In this document: in pieces, positions 45,325 through 57,335 of the stretch | Numbering within the stretch: position 1 is the first letter of the stretch | How the letters are laid out: every line of letters begins with the position of its first letter | Assembly: GCA_013115125.1 (NCBI GenBank) | Contig: JABANN010000026.1 | Span: 1 to 64,000, forward strand | Length of the DNA: 64,000 bases | Source of the DNA: Perkinsus olseni | Taxonomy: Eukaryota > Perkinsozoa > Perkinsida | Reading direction: 5' to 3' | Program-made: the position numbers and the translations under genes | The notes under the pieces: model-generated | Databases searched by the model: none | The model's input: the letters and a program-made list of their open reading frames with translations, nothing else | Told to the model about the DNA's origin: nothing

Positions 45325-48300
45325 ATGAGAAGCCGCCGAAGAGCACCCTTATGGGTCGCTCTAGCGGTCCTCGTCCTCGGCACTCGATGCGTCGACCTGC
45401 CACGACCATCAGCAGCAGCGGCAGCCTACCCTGGGTCGTCGGTGCCAGGGCACAATGAGAGCCCGCTGGTGAATATGACAGCCGAGGAGGTTACCGCCCT
45501 TCCAGTACCTGTACTGGTATCTCTTACGGAGGGAGTATGGCATAGCCTCACTCCTGCTCAAGTGTCGAGGTTACCAGCACGCACTCTGCATTTGATACCA
45601 GTACAAGCTGTTACACTGGATACACTCACCAGCTACCCTCCGAGGACGTTCAAGCACAGCCCACGACCAACTGAGGAGATGATTGCTAATCAACCCTCCA
45701 TCAACGACCAGCAGCGGATACTGTCCAGTCTGAACTCTGATGCTTCCATCAGTCCAGAGGCCCTCCTGCAGGAAGGGGAGGGGCGAGCTCGGTATATGCA
45801 TGCAGGTCCAGCGAGGGGCTATTGGAGTGACTGGACGTACGAATGCTGCTGCTTCGCTCCGCCGTTATGGTGACGTTTAATCTCAGCAACTGGTACTGTG
45901 ATAAGTACTACTGGTGGCAATGGTGCGGCGAGGTCGCCTTCGTGAGAACTAAGGCACTTGCGGAAAGCATCAAGAAGATGTCTGCTAGAGTGAAGAAGGC
46001 AGCGACACAGTGAGTGCCTTTACCGAAAATCGAACCCACCACCTTTCGATATTCGCTCGCACTGGATATTTGCCGTCGTTCCTCAGGCTTGAGAGCCTAG
46101 ATGCCCAGATCGATGGCTTCCGGTTGAACGAGAGCCTCAGGCTCATCGACCCCACTGGAGAGTAGGCCTTCGGTCAACTGTCGTTGTAATACCCGCCCAG
46201 GCACGACGGATTGACTCCGAGAGCAGCATCCTTGTATGAGGCAGTACAGGTGGAACAACCGGCCGTGGTGAGTTAAGAGAGTCTTTCTGCGTGATGTAGA
46301 TGGTCTCTTGATCAGGAAAGCGCATTCAAGGAGAAGTACCCTGAGCTGCATGAATTAGAGGAGTGGGTTGGGTTTCCGATCGTCGATGCGCTCGAATCTG
46401 TTCGACTGGACTGTTGTCTGTTTTTAGCGCTATCAAAGTACAGGTTGATGCGTCGAAGGACATGATGGGAGAGCAGTTCACCAAAGTATGTGAATCTTGC
46501 TCTCTTAGCTCACCTCACGTTTCCTCAATAGAGTTCCGAAGAAGCGAGTGGGAACATCGAGAGATTGGCCAAGCACTTGCTGGAACAGACCGAAGAGACG
46601 GATAAGAATCTACAAAAAGTGAGGCCCGGCGCGGCGATCGTCATAGCTCAGGGTTCTAGTGACGTCGTTTGTTGGGGTGATGAGGCATTGTGACTGCCTT
46701 CAATTGGATATCCATAATCTAACAAACGCTCAAGTGCTCAGTGGGCGATAGAAGGTTGATTAGAGTCTCAGACCATCCTGTTCGTCACTCGGCCCGAAGT
46801 CGTTTCGATAGCGTATTGAGGTATAAGTGCTACAAAATAAGTATCATTATCGCAGTTAGTGGTAGAGCAAGGCAGTTGATGATAATGACGAGTGGGTACT
46901 ACGCGTATATAAGGGAGTACTTAACGATGCTGTAAGGTGATGGTACTCGCCCCCGCTCGTAAATGCCGATGGTTATTACTGGACACTAGCAAAGGGACAA
47001 ATTCAACAACATCCGTTCGTTGTGCTTTCTTCTTTTCCACTCGCCTGATTCTGCACGGTTGAGTGCTACAGGAGTTCAGATTCGTTGGTGAGCTCCCTTC
47101 CTCGGGAAGCCCTAGGCAGTATACATATACTGCGGAGTCTCGCTCTTGAATGCCGCCCCGTTGAAGTAGAGCGGTGGTCAAATCCGTACGACCCTTAGGA
47201 TGTGCTCTCTCCCCCTACTAATGAATTCATCCATTGCGTGTATTCATTTACTCCTAGTAGTGCTGGGGCTCCACTCGTCGTGCCTTGGAATGCTGTTGGA
47301 TTTGTACTCTCTTGCAGTCAGTAGGCAAGTTGAGCAAGGCAGCTATGAGGGTGCTGAGGAAAGTAGCAAGAGGGAGCTCGAGATCTCTAAGGAGGGTTCA
47401 AAAGGACAACGACAGGGTGAGAGGACGGGGACTCACTTTTGTTCCGTACGACTGGTCTGGTCGAGTGGATATGCTCTCGTATTGTCCATCCTACAGTCGG
47501 CGGTTCAACCCCTGGTTCTGTTGTTGTGAACAGCGGCGCTTCCCATAACTTTCTTCAGGCGTGCTAGGACTTCCTGTCTCTTCGTCCTAGGTTGCTAGCA
47601 GGAGCAGTCGCCTCATCGACGACGCCGCGAATATCATAGCGAAGGTGAATAGGATGATGGCCAGTGCCGGGCCTAGAGAGAAGCATCTGCTGATGTACAC
47701 TCCTGTTGTGATATCAAATGGAGAGTGCCATCATGCAGGGCCATGGTGGGGAAGTTGAGGGAGAGGCTGGTACAGGAGCAGGCGCGGCAGCAGAGGCGGA
47801 TCCGGCCATACGAACGGAAGGTAGCAGTGAGCACTCGAGGGCTTAGCTGGAAAGTATGCGGCGCGCTGTCAGGAGGATAGGGCGTTGGATAGGGAGAGGG
47901 GAAAAATCGGTGGTGAAATGAAGAGAGACATGCTGGCTTTGGACGAAGCCGCTGGGGACTTCGCCAAGAGGGTCCGTCGGAGATTGTCTAAGATAGGGAC
48001 TGAGAAGGCTGTGCTTGAACGCACAGGGAGACAGGTAGTGGAGTTGGGATCGTGGAGCACAGTGGAGCCACTGGAACTAAGCAGGACCTGGCCCGAGAGA
48101 ATCGACGTCTGGCCGACCGGCTGCGGTCCGACGCAGCAAGGGCGGAGTCCGCTAGCAGAAGGGCTGTGAATGCTGAAGAGATGCTTGAACGGCAGCTGGC
48201 AGCCAATGAGTGAGTGCCATGGATTCGTCGCTTTGTCAGCGCTGAGGTTGTCTGTCCTCTTCATGGTCGCGCCGTCTATTCTGCTACTGCCAACCCTCGT

Positions 48301-51300
48301 GCATGGGAGAGCCTTCCGTTCAGGAAGGACATGAAGGATCGTAAGCAGTTGGTAGAGGCTGAGCTGCAGCAGGCAGAATCCAGGATCAAAACAGCTGACA
48401 ACCTTGTGGAGAGCAGACTCGTGTCGTCCACTGATAGGATGCAGAGGGGGGTTCGAAGCACTCCATTTTACTACCGCGCTCTCACGTGCCTCTACTAGTT
48501 ACTGGGCGAGTCCGAGCTTCTTAACACCGACTTGAGGGAGGAGGTGGGGGAAGAAGAGCGTAGGGCTTCCAAGAGGGTGCGGATGATCTCATCTTGGTCG
48601 TGGCTCGAGCACCCCTTCCTCTGCTTGTTCAGGATATGTACTTCAATGGCCGGATCGGCGAACTAGCGAAGCAATCCGCCATCGAGAGGGGGGAGGAGGC
48701 GAAAGAAGTGGCTGGAGCTGAGCAAAGCCTCGCGGCTGAGGAGAGCCAGCTGGATCGTGATATTGCCTCAGCGGGGCAGAAACAGGGGTAGGATCGGAGC
48801 TTGGCATGACGAGGCTGCTCACTTGTAGATGATCTCGAATCTCAGGAGTCGAGTCCGTGGCTTCCATGATCACAGTAAAGGGGAAGTGGATCATGAGGCT
48901 CGTGCCATCGAGGATGAGGGGGAAGATGAGGCCTCGCGACTGGCTAGAGTCATGGGTAGGTAATTAGCTGAAGTGACCTTCGGCCGGAGAAGGGGCTGGT
49001 GTAGAACGGCAATCCTGTTGTGATTGCCGCTCTCAGATTCGCTCACAGCGACTGAGCATGCACTGATGAGTTCGATGGGAGAGGACATGAAAGGCATGAC
49101 AGACTCGGGAAGGGAGGAGTTTATGCGGCTTAGGGAGAGTGTTGATAATGCATACGCGGACTCGGAAGATGGTGAGTGCTCCGGGCTATGGTGTCGCTAT
49201 AGTGCTGCTGGTCGCAGGTATGTCCGGGTTCGGCGGGGTTATCAGAACGATCGGTGGAGGATTGCAATCTTCTATCGACGGTCAAAGGGCAATGAGGGAG
49301 GGTTTGCAAGGAACGATAGGCAACCTCGACAGGGAAGTAGACAATGGCAACGCTGCCATCCGGGGTCTTAGCAGGTGAGGACCAGCGGACAAGGCTGCTT
49401 GAATGATACTCGCATGTCCTCAGTGAAAGCTCTGTTGACTTGAAGCACCAATCAGCAGAGTTCAACAAGAAGGGGGTGGACGCCGTGAGAAGTGCTGATG
49501 AGCTCCTAGCTAACAGCATTGACGGAACTAAGGTGGCCATGAAGGTAGTAGGCTTCGTTAGTGTTTCGTCTACGATGTGAATTGAGGATGTTGTGGTATT
49601 GCGATACCTCTTTAAGTGAGCACACTCGAGTCCCTAGTGCAGTTTTTTATAGGAGTGTGGGGCGTATTTGCATGGCTACTGTGCGTTTAGAGATGATGTG
49701 AGAACCTGATCTTTTGATTTGGTGAATCGACACACGAGGACCTTTAACCTTGTGCTGTACTTTCAGGATCGGCAGAGGGATCGGATGGCAGACCTCAGAG
49801 GGATGCTCGGTGACCTGAGCGATACCAAAGGGGGCATATCAGCCATCAATGACGAGACACACGGAGTGCTGTCCAAGGTGAGCGATGCCGCACTGCTGAC
49901 CTGAGCTGAGGTACTAACCTTCAGGTCCGTGGGGAGATGGGTGAGTACAAGCAGCGATTGATAGGAGAGAGTAATAAGTTGGATGCTTTCCTGGCCAATT
50001 CAGAAGGACATGAAGATCAGACAGCTCTCGAGGTCGAGTCGGATGCAGCTGTGGCACTGTGATTTCAGAGGTTCTTCAGGCTACGCACAGCTTCGAGCGA
50101 GAGCAGCTGGCCAGCATAGCAAGGGCAAGGCAACTCTTGGTCAAGGAGATGAGGCACGCTGAGCAGGGCACCTCGGAGAAGGACGTGCAACGAGCGAAAG
50201 AGCTGAAGGCTAGGGTGGGATGCCTTCACCACTGCGGAGCTGCTTGTGACTAGCGTAACCATCAGGTGGTCGAGATTGACAGTATGCTAACCGCTGGTGA
50301 TCGGAGGGGCGTAAAGAACAGGGCGGCACTTGCAGGCGTTGATCATATGTAAGGGGCTCAACGGGTCGACTAGTTTGTCGAAGAGGCCTCGCAAAAACGA
50401 CTATAGCAAATGGCAATAATAATAGCAATGCTGAATAGCAATTCAGCATCACTGCCTGCCCCGTTCACTGTTCGTCCGCTGTTCAGTGGTAATGTTCTGC
50501 GTGACCGAGCCAGTTCCATTCACGAGCTTGGCCTCCAAGAGATGCAGGACGGCAAGGATGAGGATGAAGCGGTCCATAAGATGCGGAGGGACCTAATGTG
50601 AGGTTTCATACTCAGTCCTTGACGAAGCCGGTCTCGCTTGTAGGCAGCAGTTGGCACACTACAGTATCGAGATAAAGAATACTCGAGGTTCCCTAGACCG
50701 TGGAGTGCAGGCTTTGGATAGTGGGCTCCGAGAGAAGACGACGGATATGCGGAACATTCTGAAGATCGGGAAAGAAGGCCTTTCGGTGAGCTGGAGGCTG
50801 CACTGAGCCCCGCGGCAATTGCTCGTTTCAGCGCGTTATCGGAGTCTTTGCTACTATCCTGCTCAGTGCGGCCAACGCTGAGCTGAGGCATATCCTCAGT
50901 AGCAACATGTCCCAGGTAAGGAGGGATTGTGATGGTCTTGATGATAGTGGCTGTTGTGTCAGGAGGAAAAGATTCGAGCCGTTCTCAAGCTGTTCGAGGA
51001 TGGCCAGGGGCGCTTCGGTCACGAGTTTGCGGCGACGGAGGAGGTACGTCATCACCCGTACGGCTGGTCTCTTGATTTAGCTTCACCTCAGGAGCGCCAC
51101 ACTGCTGCCACCAACCTTGCACACGCTCTTGATAGCATCATCAAGCAGGCGGGGTAGGGCTGTTCGCCTGGCTCTGCTCGTGTAACGTGTTCTCGACAGG
51201 GCACTGGGGTTGACCGGGGACGAGATGCATGACTTCGTCCAGCGAGAGCTCGAGAAGGAGGCAGGAGTTACGGCTGAGGAGTTCGACAAGCTCAAGGCGC

Positions 51301-52988
51301 GGCTTGGCGGGGACATCACTAGATTCCAGTGGGGACACACTCATCATCGCTCAATGGGTCGTAGTATGGCGTGAGGGATAATGCTCGCTAAGGACGTTAC
51401 TCTTGGTGCCGTGTTGGGTCGAGCCTTCCCTTCTCGGGGCTCCTTCGTTCCCACACGCCTGCGATATATCCGAGCCAACTTAGGAGAGTAATCATTGTTC
51501 GGACTGCTTCTCATACCTGACCTTCCTGTGTCCCTAAAATCCTAGGCTGGTGTAATGCAGTACCCCTTAGCGCACACTTCGCGTCTGGAAGTACTTTGCT
51601 TGCAATTAACGAGGTGTGCCAATAGTGGGCTCATGCCTTCCCATCTGGCTTGCTCTGCGTCTTCCCCGCTATGATGTTGCTCCTTCGTCAGGGAGATGCT
51701 TGCAAACGAAAAGTCCACGGCCATCGACCTGTTGAAGGCAGGTTATTATCCTCAGCGGGCCGAGCATGAAGCCTTTCACTATTCAGGAGCAGCAAGTGGG
51801 CGAGGCACTCCGAGGCTCCAGCATTGATGATGGCCTGGGTGACTTCGGTAATGCACTGATGCAGGCAGCTCTCATGGACGGTGGTCAACTCGGGTGAGAA
51901 GGGACTGGAAGTCGCCCCACTGATCAGCTGTAAGCTTGTCAGGTACAATGCTCTGGCCACTGGTCGGTACATCACGGATGCCCGATCAACGGGAGGAGTC
52001 TTCGCCCGCGAGGTTCGAGGCCTGGCTCACATGACTCAGTAAGGGTACGGACCTTGACTACGAGACGAGCAGCATGCGTGTGACGCGATCTACGTGTTGA
52101 ACCGCGCCCTGTGCTGCTGTGATCTCGCGAGAATTCGGGAACATCTACATTGGAGGCCGTCTCTGTTTATGAGAGAATTCGTCGTCGCGACACTGGGGAA
52201 AGGATCACTGCTGTATCATCTCAGTGCGATGGACGAGAAGTTGATGGGAGACATAGCAGCACAGAATGGGGCCAACCTAGAGGAAGCGGCTCGGGTAGAG
52301 CACGCCCAAGCAGCCTTCACGTCTTTGGCAGAGGGCGCAATGCAGGAGGTGGGCGCTGGCCTAGCAAAGGGAGCACGCTGACTCCTGATCGAACAGATAC
52401 AGAGTGAGATGAACCGTACAAGGAATGCCATCGACGGGCTTAGGGGCATTGGGGGCTCCAGCGAGCAAGGTGAGCACACAGCCCCCAGGCAGCGGCTGTA
52501 ACACTGATGTGTCTTAGTTAAGAATGAATTGTCGGATATTGCCAAGAGAACGGCTTCCAGCGGGAGGGAGTTGGACAGGTGACGACCTGAGTGGTTTGTC
52601 GATGGCGCGTCGGCATTTTGTGATCGACACAGGTTGACAACTTCTTCTGATCCTGTTTTTGAAGAGATGAGGAAGGAGATCGGTGCATATCAGAGAGGGC
52701 AGCGGGAAACTAAGAGATCTCAACTGTGAGCTAGCCTCTCCCTCCACCATCCCCTATCCGGTCCCCTCAGGAAGGAGAGGAAGAGTATCCAGCAGCGTCT
52801 TGCGGCAGTCGACTCCCGATTGAAGAAGGCCCGAGGCGAGCTGTGGTCTCGAGTGCAAGGGTGGGTAGCACTCGCGAAGGGAGCGCTTTCAGTAGTGTTA
52901 TCCTCTCAGGAACATTGCCAAGGATGTTCAGGCATATCAACAATCGTTTGCTGAGGATCGAGAGGAGTTCAGTCGGAAGGGAGCGTGA
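45325..52988 (+). CDS. Giant secreted multi-exon coiled-coil protein B
   Basis: Exon 1 (45325-45836) starts with a clear signal peptide (RRAPLWVALAVLVLGTRCVD), then a Leu/Pro/Thr-rich segment (VPVLVSLTEGVWHSLTPAQV), ending in GYWSDW. Exon 2 (45887-46009) continues TNWYCDKYYWWQWCGEVAF, then KALAESIKKMSARVKKAAT. From there about 30 short exons encode coiled coil: QLESLDAQIDGFRLNESLRL (from 46089); SAIKVQVDASKDMMGEQFTK; GNIERLAKHLLEQTEETDKN; KRDMLALDEAAGDFAKRVRR; KDRKQLVEAELQQAESRIKT; AKQSAIERGEEAKEVAGAEQ; up to the last exon (…DVQAYQQSFAEDREEFSRKG, TGA 52986-52988). It is the duplicate of gene A. A long secreted rod could be a surface, extrusome or mastigoneme component, but that is speculation. 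Confidence 0.65.
47116..47133. repeat. Inverted repeat in an intron of gene B
   Basis: GCAGTATA, CA, TATACTGC: perfect 8-bp arms with a 2-nt loop. Arms this short can arise by chance in 64 kb. Confidence 0.7.
50428..50449. repeat. Inverted repeat in an intron of gene B
   Basis: ATGCTGAAT, AGCA, ATTCAGCAT: perfect 9-bp arms with a tetraloop, inside an AT-rich interval of gene B. Confidence 0.75.
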
Positions 52989-53559
52989 TGATGATCATAG
53001 GCATGCTGCGGGGCTATTTAAGTGTCCGAATGGACTTGTTGTTATATACTCTAGTTGTTGTTTTACCAGTGAGGACAGTTCGGTTAAAATTCGGGCGCCC
53101 AAGGTGAAACAATCAGACAAGAGAGCGCGACTCATAGATGGAACACTAAATACCGCTGTGCGCTGTGTTATCCGGCGTGTTCATATATGCCCATTGCGAG
53201 CTGGGTTTATAGCACTGTATCCTAATGCGCATCGAACCCCTTCTGCCTCTGGGTGTGCGCATTGCTCGAGGCACTCGGTAGCTGTGCGGTCTGAGGCCGA
53301 GCCGATAAGGCTGCTCCGGAGGAGAGCACTGGGATGATCATGATTCTCCAAGAGGCCTGCCAGAGATGTTTTGCTGGACCATGCATGCTCTGCTCACCTA
53401 CCACGTGAGAGATGAGCAATTAGCCAATCTCAAAGAGAAAATTATCCCTGGCGGAATGCTGACGCCGCACAAACCCCTCGCCTTTCCGAACGAATCATTC
53501 TCGAGCATAGCCATGTGCTCACGTTTTCCGTATCCCCCGCAGGCACGTCCAACATCCTT
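52989..53559. other. Spacer upstream of the acetyltransferase
   Basis: No gene supported. A plus-strand frame near 53366-53563 overlaps the probable 5' leader of the acetyltransferase gene; a CCCGCAG acceptor-like site at 53536-53542 could join an upstream non-coding exon. Confidence 0.4.
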
Positions 53560-54326
53560 ATGATTGCCAATCATTTCTCCCGCGTAATCGTCGTGGCATT
53601 AGTGCTGGTGCCATCGATCGTCTACTGCTCGCTGCGCCTGAACCCCGATCCTCGCCTTATCGATGCCTCCAAGCTCGAGTACCGCCTGGCCACACCAAGG
53701 GATGTTCTGATACACCCGCTATCGCATCCCGGCGATTCTGGAGTATTCGTGGCAGTGGACCCCAAGACTAAGGTAAGTGTAGTGGAATTTATGGTACGAG
53801 CACGCTTTTGAAAGATAAGGACTCCAGGTCGTACTGGGAACTCTCGAGTTCGGTGTCGCCAACAACACCGGTGGAAGTTACCATCTCGTATTCATTCCTG
53901 ATGTTTTCGTACAGGAGGGCTACAGGGGCCAGGGGATAGGCTCAGAGTTGTACAAGCGCTTTATCGAATACGTAAGCCATTGGGGATAACCACGGCATGC
54001 TAGTAGGAGCATCGGTCATTTGGCATATTGATGATCAGGTCGAGAACGTGAGCCCTGAAGTTAATTATATTTGGATGAAGGTGTTTCGTGGTAACGAGGG
54101 CGGTAACTTGGCGCCACTAAAGGCAGGGTTCCAGTTTGAAGGTAAGTGCTGCAGATGACCAGAGCCTCCTAAAGACGCTATTTCGGTAGATCATGGAGGA
54201 GAGTTCATCCACTACTTTTACGAACTCCCCGGTCACTTCGAAGACGGACCCAAGAAGCCTTACAATGGTCCACTTCCCGTCCTTCCTGAAGTTGTTGCTG
54301 AGCTGCTCCAACCGGCCGAACATTGA
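53560..54326 (+). CDS. Membrane-anchored GNAT-family N-acetyltransferase
   Basis: Transfers an acetyl group from acetyl-CoA to an amine; substrate unknown. Exons 53560-53772, 53828-53971, 54039-54141 and 54190-54326 join in phase to about 200 residues. The N-terminus has one hydrophobic span (VIVVALVLVPSIVYC) that would act as a signal anchor. The GNAT core shows KVVLGTLEFGVANNTGG, then motif A, FVQEGYRGQGIGSELYKRFI with the acetyl-CoA pyrophosphate-binding GYRGQGIG, then the aromatic VNYIWMKVFRGNEG and NLAPLKAGFQFE with motif-B-like spacing. The C-terminus is Pro-rich. ATG 53560 was chosen because it directly precedes the anchor. Confidence 0.85.
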
Positions 54327-55080
54327 AAGTTTACAGGTACCCACAAATTGTGGGTCACAATGATGATGATACTCCATGACTGCTTCACGCATGATGTCAA
54401 TCGCTCACAGTGTTGTTGGTGATGCAATATTTTGTTCACAGTTCTTGAGGTGGTACCCGGGCCGATAGCCAGAAGCTGCGATGCTACTCCTGGGAGACAC
54501 TCTCTCAGGACTCTAAGGGGGCGGAATGCATGAGGATAACTCACTCGTGCAACGTGATGTTCCGTGACGCAATTCCATGTGACTCATGTCAACCATGAAA
54601 CGGGGGATGCAACTCGCGTCAACCCTTTCACTCATTGTCGGCCAGCGGCCGGCGGTCACCTGTACTCATCCCGCAGGCACACTATCTGCAAAGAATAGTA
54701 CAGCGAGGTCAAAGAATGATGGTGGAAACCCTGCCCGAGCCGCATTCTTGAAACCATGTGTTGTCTGTCAACCTGGCAGGCTCACTTGAGAGGAGCTGGG
54801 CCCTCAGACTGGGGCCGACCTCTTCGCAACGGAAGAACCTTAACTGGTCGCGGCGGACGATAGAACATAGTCTCGGAAGAGGGGTCCTGCACGCATGCAC
54901 GGATGTTTTTGACCGCATTCATAGCTGGGGCGGCGGCGGCAGCTGAACTCTCTGGCGAACAACTTCGAGACTGACGCCGGATGATCCTGGTGAGCCGACA
55001 CGAACAGCAATCCTTTTGTGGAGGATGAGTGAACCCGGACCAGAACCGGAGTGGCTCAGATTGCTAAGCTGTCGCTGTCG
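54327..55080. other. Spacer; 5' flank of the tandem small-helix genes
   Basis: A block around 54892-54921 (CACGCATGCACGGATG then TTTTTGACCGCATT) recurs in altered form near 56143-56172 and 57192-57226, the 5' flanks of the next two related genes. In one frame it would encode a leader-like peptide from ATG 54904, but that frame closes with TGA and has no donor. Confidence 0.4.
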
Positions 55081-55338
55081 ATGGGAAACTCTCTCTCGCC
55101 GAAGCAGCTTCCGAGGGCTTACGTAGCGACTCTAACCTTTACAAGGATGGATGAAGGGCAGATTCGTATGGTTCTTAAGGTCGACAGTTCCGAGGAATCG
55201 GACGGAGGAAAGTATTGGTTCGGTTGGTTCATACACAAGCTGGGGGAGGCTGTCAAGCGTTTCTGGAAGTACATCTGGGAAAAGCTCGAGGCTATCTTCA
55301 AATATACCGGATCAGACAAATCCAGGGCGAGCAAGTGA
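55081..55338 (+). CDS. Small protein with N-myristoylation-like start and amphipathic Trp helix (copy 1)
   Basis: 85 codons. The N-terminus MGNSLSPKQ fits the N-myristoylation consensus (Gly2, Ser6). The C-terminal part has an aromatic, basic, amphipathic segment (WFGWFIHKLGEAVKRFWKYI, then WEKLEAIFKY) likely to bind membranes. The same segment recurs in the next gene (FLKYMWEKLTVIYGMFEQ). An upstream AG at 55054-55055 could join an earlier exon, in which case the Met would be internal. Confidence 0.55.
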   Translation: MGNSLSPKQLPRAYVATLTFTRMDEGQIRMVLKVDSSEESDGGKYWFGWFIHKLGEAVKRFWKYIWEKLEAIFKYTGSDKSRASK

Positions 55339-56325
55339 ATGCCGGCGTTGGAGGTAGACGAATCCACCTCGTCTGGTTGCTAAATATATTCTCGCAGATG
55401 AGGCCGAATAGTCAAGAGGAAGTCATTCATTTGTTCACAAAGATCAGTCCCGAAAAATTCATTTCCTGTGGCCGAGTTGCTGTCAATCCGCGGAGGTTCT
55501 TGGATAGGCTCTCGGGAAGATAGCTTCGCTCAATCGGACGATGACTCGATCTTTGGTCAGCACATAAGACCGCTTTGGAATCCAAAGCAAAAATCATGCT
55601 CATCCAAAGTTTGGATGAGCATTGAAAAGAAGGGCGATTTTTGACATCGCCCGCTGAGCGCAGCAGGACATAGGCCACCTGCTTCCAGACTGGGCCAGGT
55701 TCATCGATATGGTTTTCCTCAGCGGCGGCGGAGAGGAAACCTAGGCGCAAGCTGGTGACGATCAAGATGATACACTCCCTGAAGGGGAGACATTGGTGAG
55801 AAAGCGGTAGCGCGAGTCAAACATAGGACTTTGTTGCTTGTGCTTGAAGTAAATAGCACCACACGCCAGTCTTTGGGATGTGTACACAATTGGCCCATAG
55901 GCACCTCCCCGAGTATCAAAACTGGCTTACGACCTAGTCAAAGACAACTGTAAGGTGATGGTTGTGGTGGGACAACTGTTCAGCCACAGAGAAAGTTGAC
56001 GAACCCCAAACGCCCGAGCAGAATGAACCCCAGCCGAACCCTCGTGTACTTCGGAAAGAGCTGAGGCTCGGGCAACCACGACCTTCTGGTAGCGTAGCAG
56101 AGCGCGGGGACACTGACTGCCATACAAACGTGTGACACGCAGGCACATAGTTTTTTGACCGCATTGCTGCTGCATCATTAGCTGCGCTGAGCTCCTCGAC
56201 AGAAGAGGTCGCGGCGTGACTCGAAAGAACGTAACTGTGCGGGCGAAGCATGTTAGCGTGGAGAGACGTGACCGAACGAGTCTTGCCGAAGATTCTAGAC
56301 TTGTTCTCGATATTATATCATTGTA
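55339..56325. other. Spacer between small-helix genes 1 and 2
   Basis: Contains the inverted-repeat cluster 55572-55652 (listed separately) and the repeated 5' block near 56143-56172. Long minus-strand frames here (55427-55765, 55927-56334) show no recognisable domain. Confidence 0.4.
55572..55652. repeat. Cluster of three perfect inverted repeats
   Basis: Three hairpins in 81 bp. 55572-55588: GCTTTGGA, A, TCCAAAGC (8-bp arms). 55596-55622: ATGCTCATCCAAA, G, TTTGGATGAGCAT (13-bp arms, 1-nt centre). 55632-55652: GGGCGAT, TTTTGAC, ATCGCCC (7-bp arms). The first two share the TCCAAA core. The 13-bp palindrome is far beyond chance in 64 kb. Confidence 0.9.
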
Positions 56326-56595
56326 ATGGAACACCTCAAAGCCAAGCCCATCTCGATTAAAGCTCTGCTGGTTCCGGGTATCGCGATCGGATACCTGTCC
56401 TGCACAACAATCCTCAAGATGGCCTCGATGTCGATCGACGATCTTTGGAATCTAGGGCGTTCAGCCGCCATGGTCTGGAAAGCTCTCTGCAGTCTCTTCA
56501 GAATCATCAGGCATTTCCTCAAGTATATGTGGGAAAAGCTTACGGTCATCTATGGAATGTTCGAACAGATGCAGTCCGGCAGAATGAAGGCCTAG
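56326..56595 (+). CDS. Small protein with membrane span and amphipathic helix (copy 2)
   Basis: 89 codons from ATG 56326. Hydrophobic N-terminal segment (SIKALLVPGIAIGYLSCTTI), then DDLWNLGRSAAMVWKALCSL and the conserved C-terminal helix RHFLKYMWEKLTVIYGMF, matching copy 1 in spacing of Phe/Leu-Lys-Tyr-x-Trp-Glu-Lys-Leu. Downstream, the stretch near 56760-56815 still resembles the flank after copy 1 (shared CAGTCCCGAA and a CGAGTTxCxGTCAAT run), supporting tandem duplication with an offset of about 1.3 kb. Confidence 0.55.
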   Translation: MEHLKAKPISIKALLVPGIAIGYLSCTTILKMASMSIDDLWNLGRSAAMVWKALCSLFRIIRHFLKYMWEKLTVIYGMFEQMQSGRMKA

Positions 56596-57335
56596 CCTTG
56601 AGGTCCAGTCGACCCATGCTTCCCTTTGGGAAGACTCAGGAAAGTCACATCTGACCATTTACCGGTTATTGTTCATTATTCCGCAGGTCACGGCCTTTCA
56701 AGCTAAATCCGTCGGTGAAAGATTACTCTACACAACCTCATACTGTATTGTTCAAAACAGTCAGTCCCGAATGATTACACTTCAAGAGTTACTTCTTATT
56801 GCGGTCGAGTTACAGTCAATACTCCCGGAATTCGCTCCCTATTAAGTCCCGTGAGTCACGGGCCGTGACCGTCCGAGCAAGGACTCGACTGTCTCGACTC
56901 ACCGGGGCCTCGAACGGTCATTCTCTTCTAAAAGGATCCAGAGGGCGTGTAAACGAAGCTCGGGTGCCTCTTAAACCTATCACGTTGTTTCAAGAAAACT
57001 GGAGAGACAGCCATCATCTCTCATCAAGACACGATTGCCCGGCGAAGTGAACTCGTGGGAATCGTGACCTTAGATATCCTGGACTTACAATCAGTTAGTC
57101 ATAAAGTCCAGGCTAGTGACGTCTTGACTGCGGCCCGTAAGTACTGCCATCAATCAATAACTTTGTTTTCAGACATGTTGTACTCAGCGTAACTTACTGC
57201 ACGTTCATGTACGCTCCAATATTCCTTGACCGCATTTGAATAGCCAACCTTGTTCGGGCGCGCGGTCGCCAGGCGGTGCTCAATACAATCGCCCGATACA
57301 ACCTACAGGTAGTAAGTGGAGCCACATCATTCGAC
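56596..57335. other. Spacer between small-helix genes 2 and 3
   Basis: No gene supported. It contains duplicated flank sequence, an inverted repeat CCTGGACTT … AAGTCCAGG (9-bp arms, 17-nt loop, 57078-57112) and a degenerate copy of the 5' block near 57192-57226. Confidence 0.4.

Noticed and set aside
54904-54975. Leader-like peptide MFLTAFIAGAAAAAELSGEQ
   Set aside because: Closes with TGA with no splice donor before it, and the related copies do not keep the frame open.
55927-56334. 135-codon minus-strand frame
   Set aside because: Arg/Ser/Leu-biased, no motif, overlaps duplicated non-coding flank.
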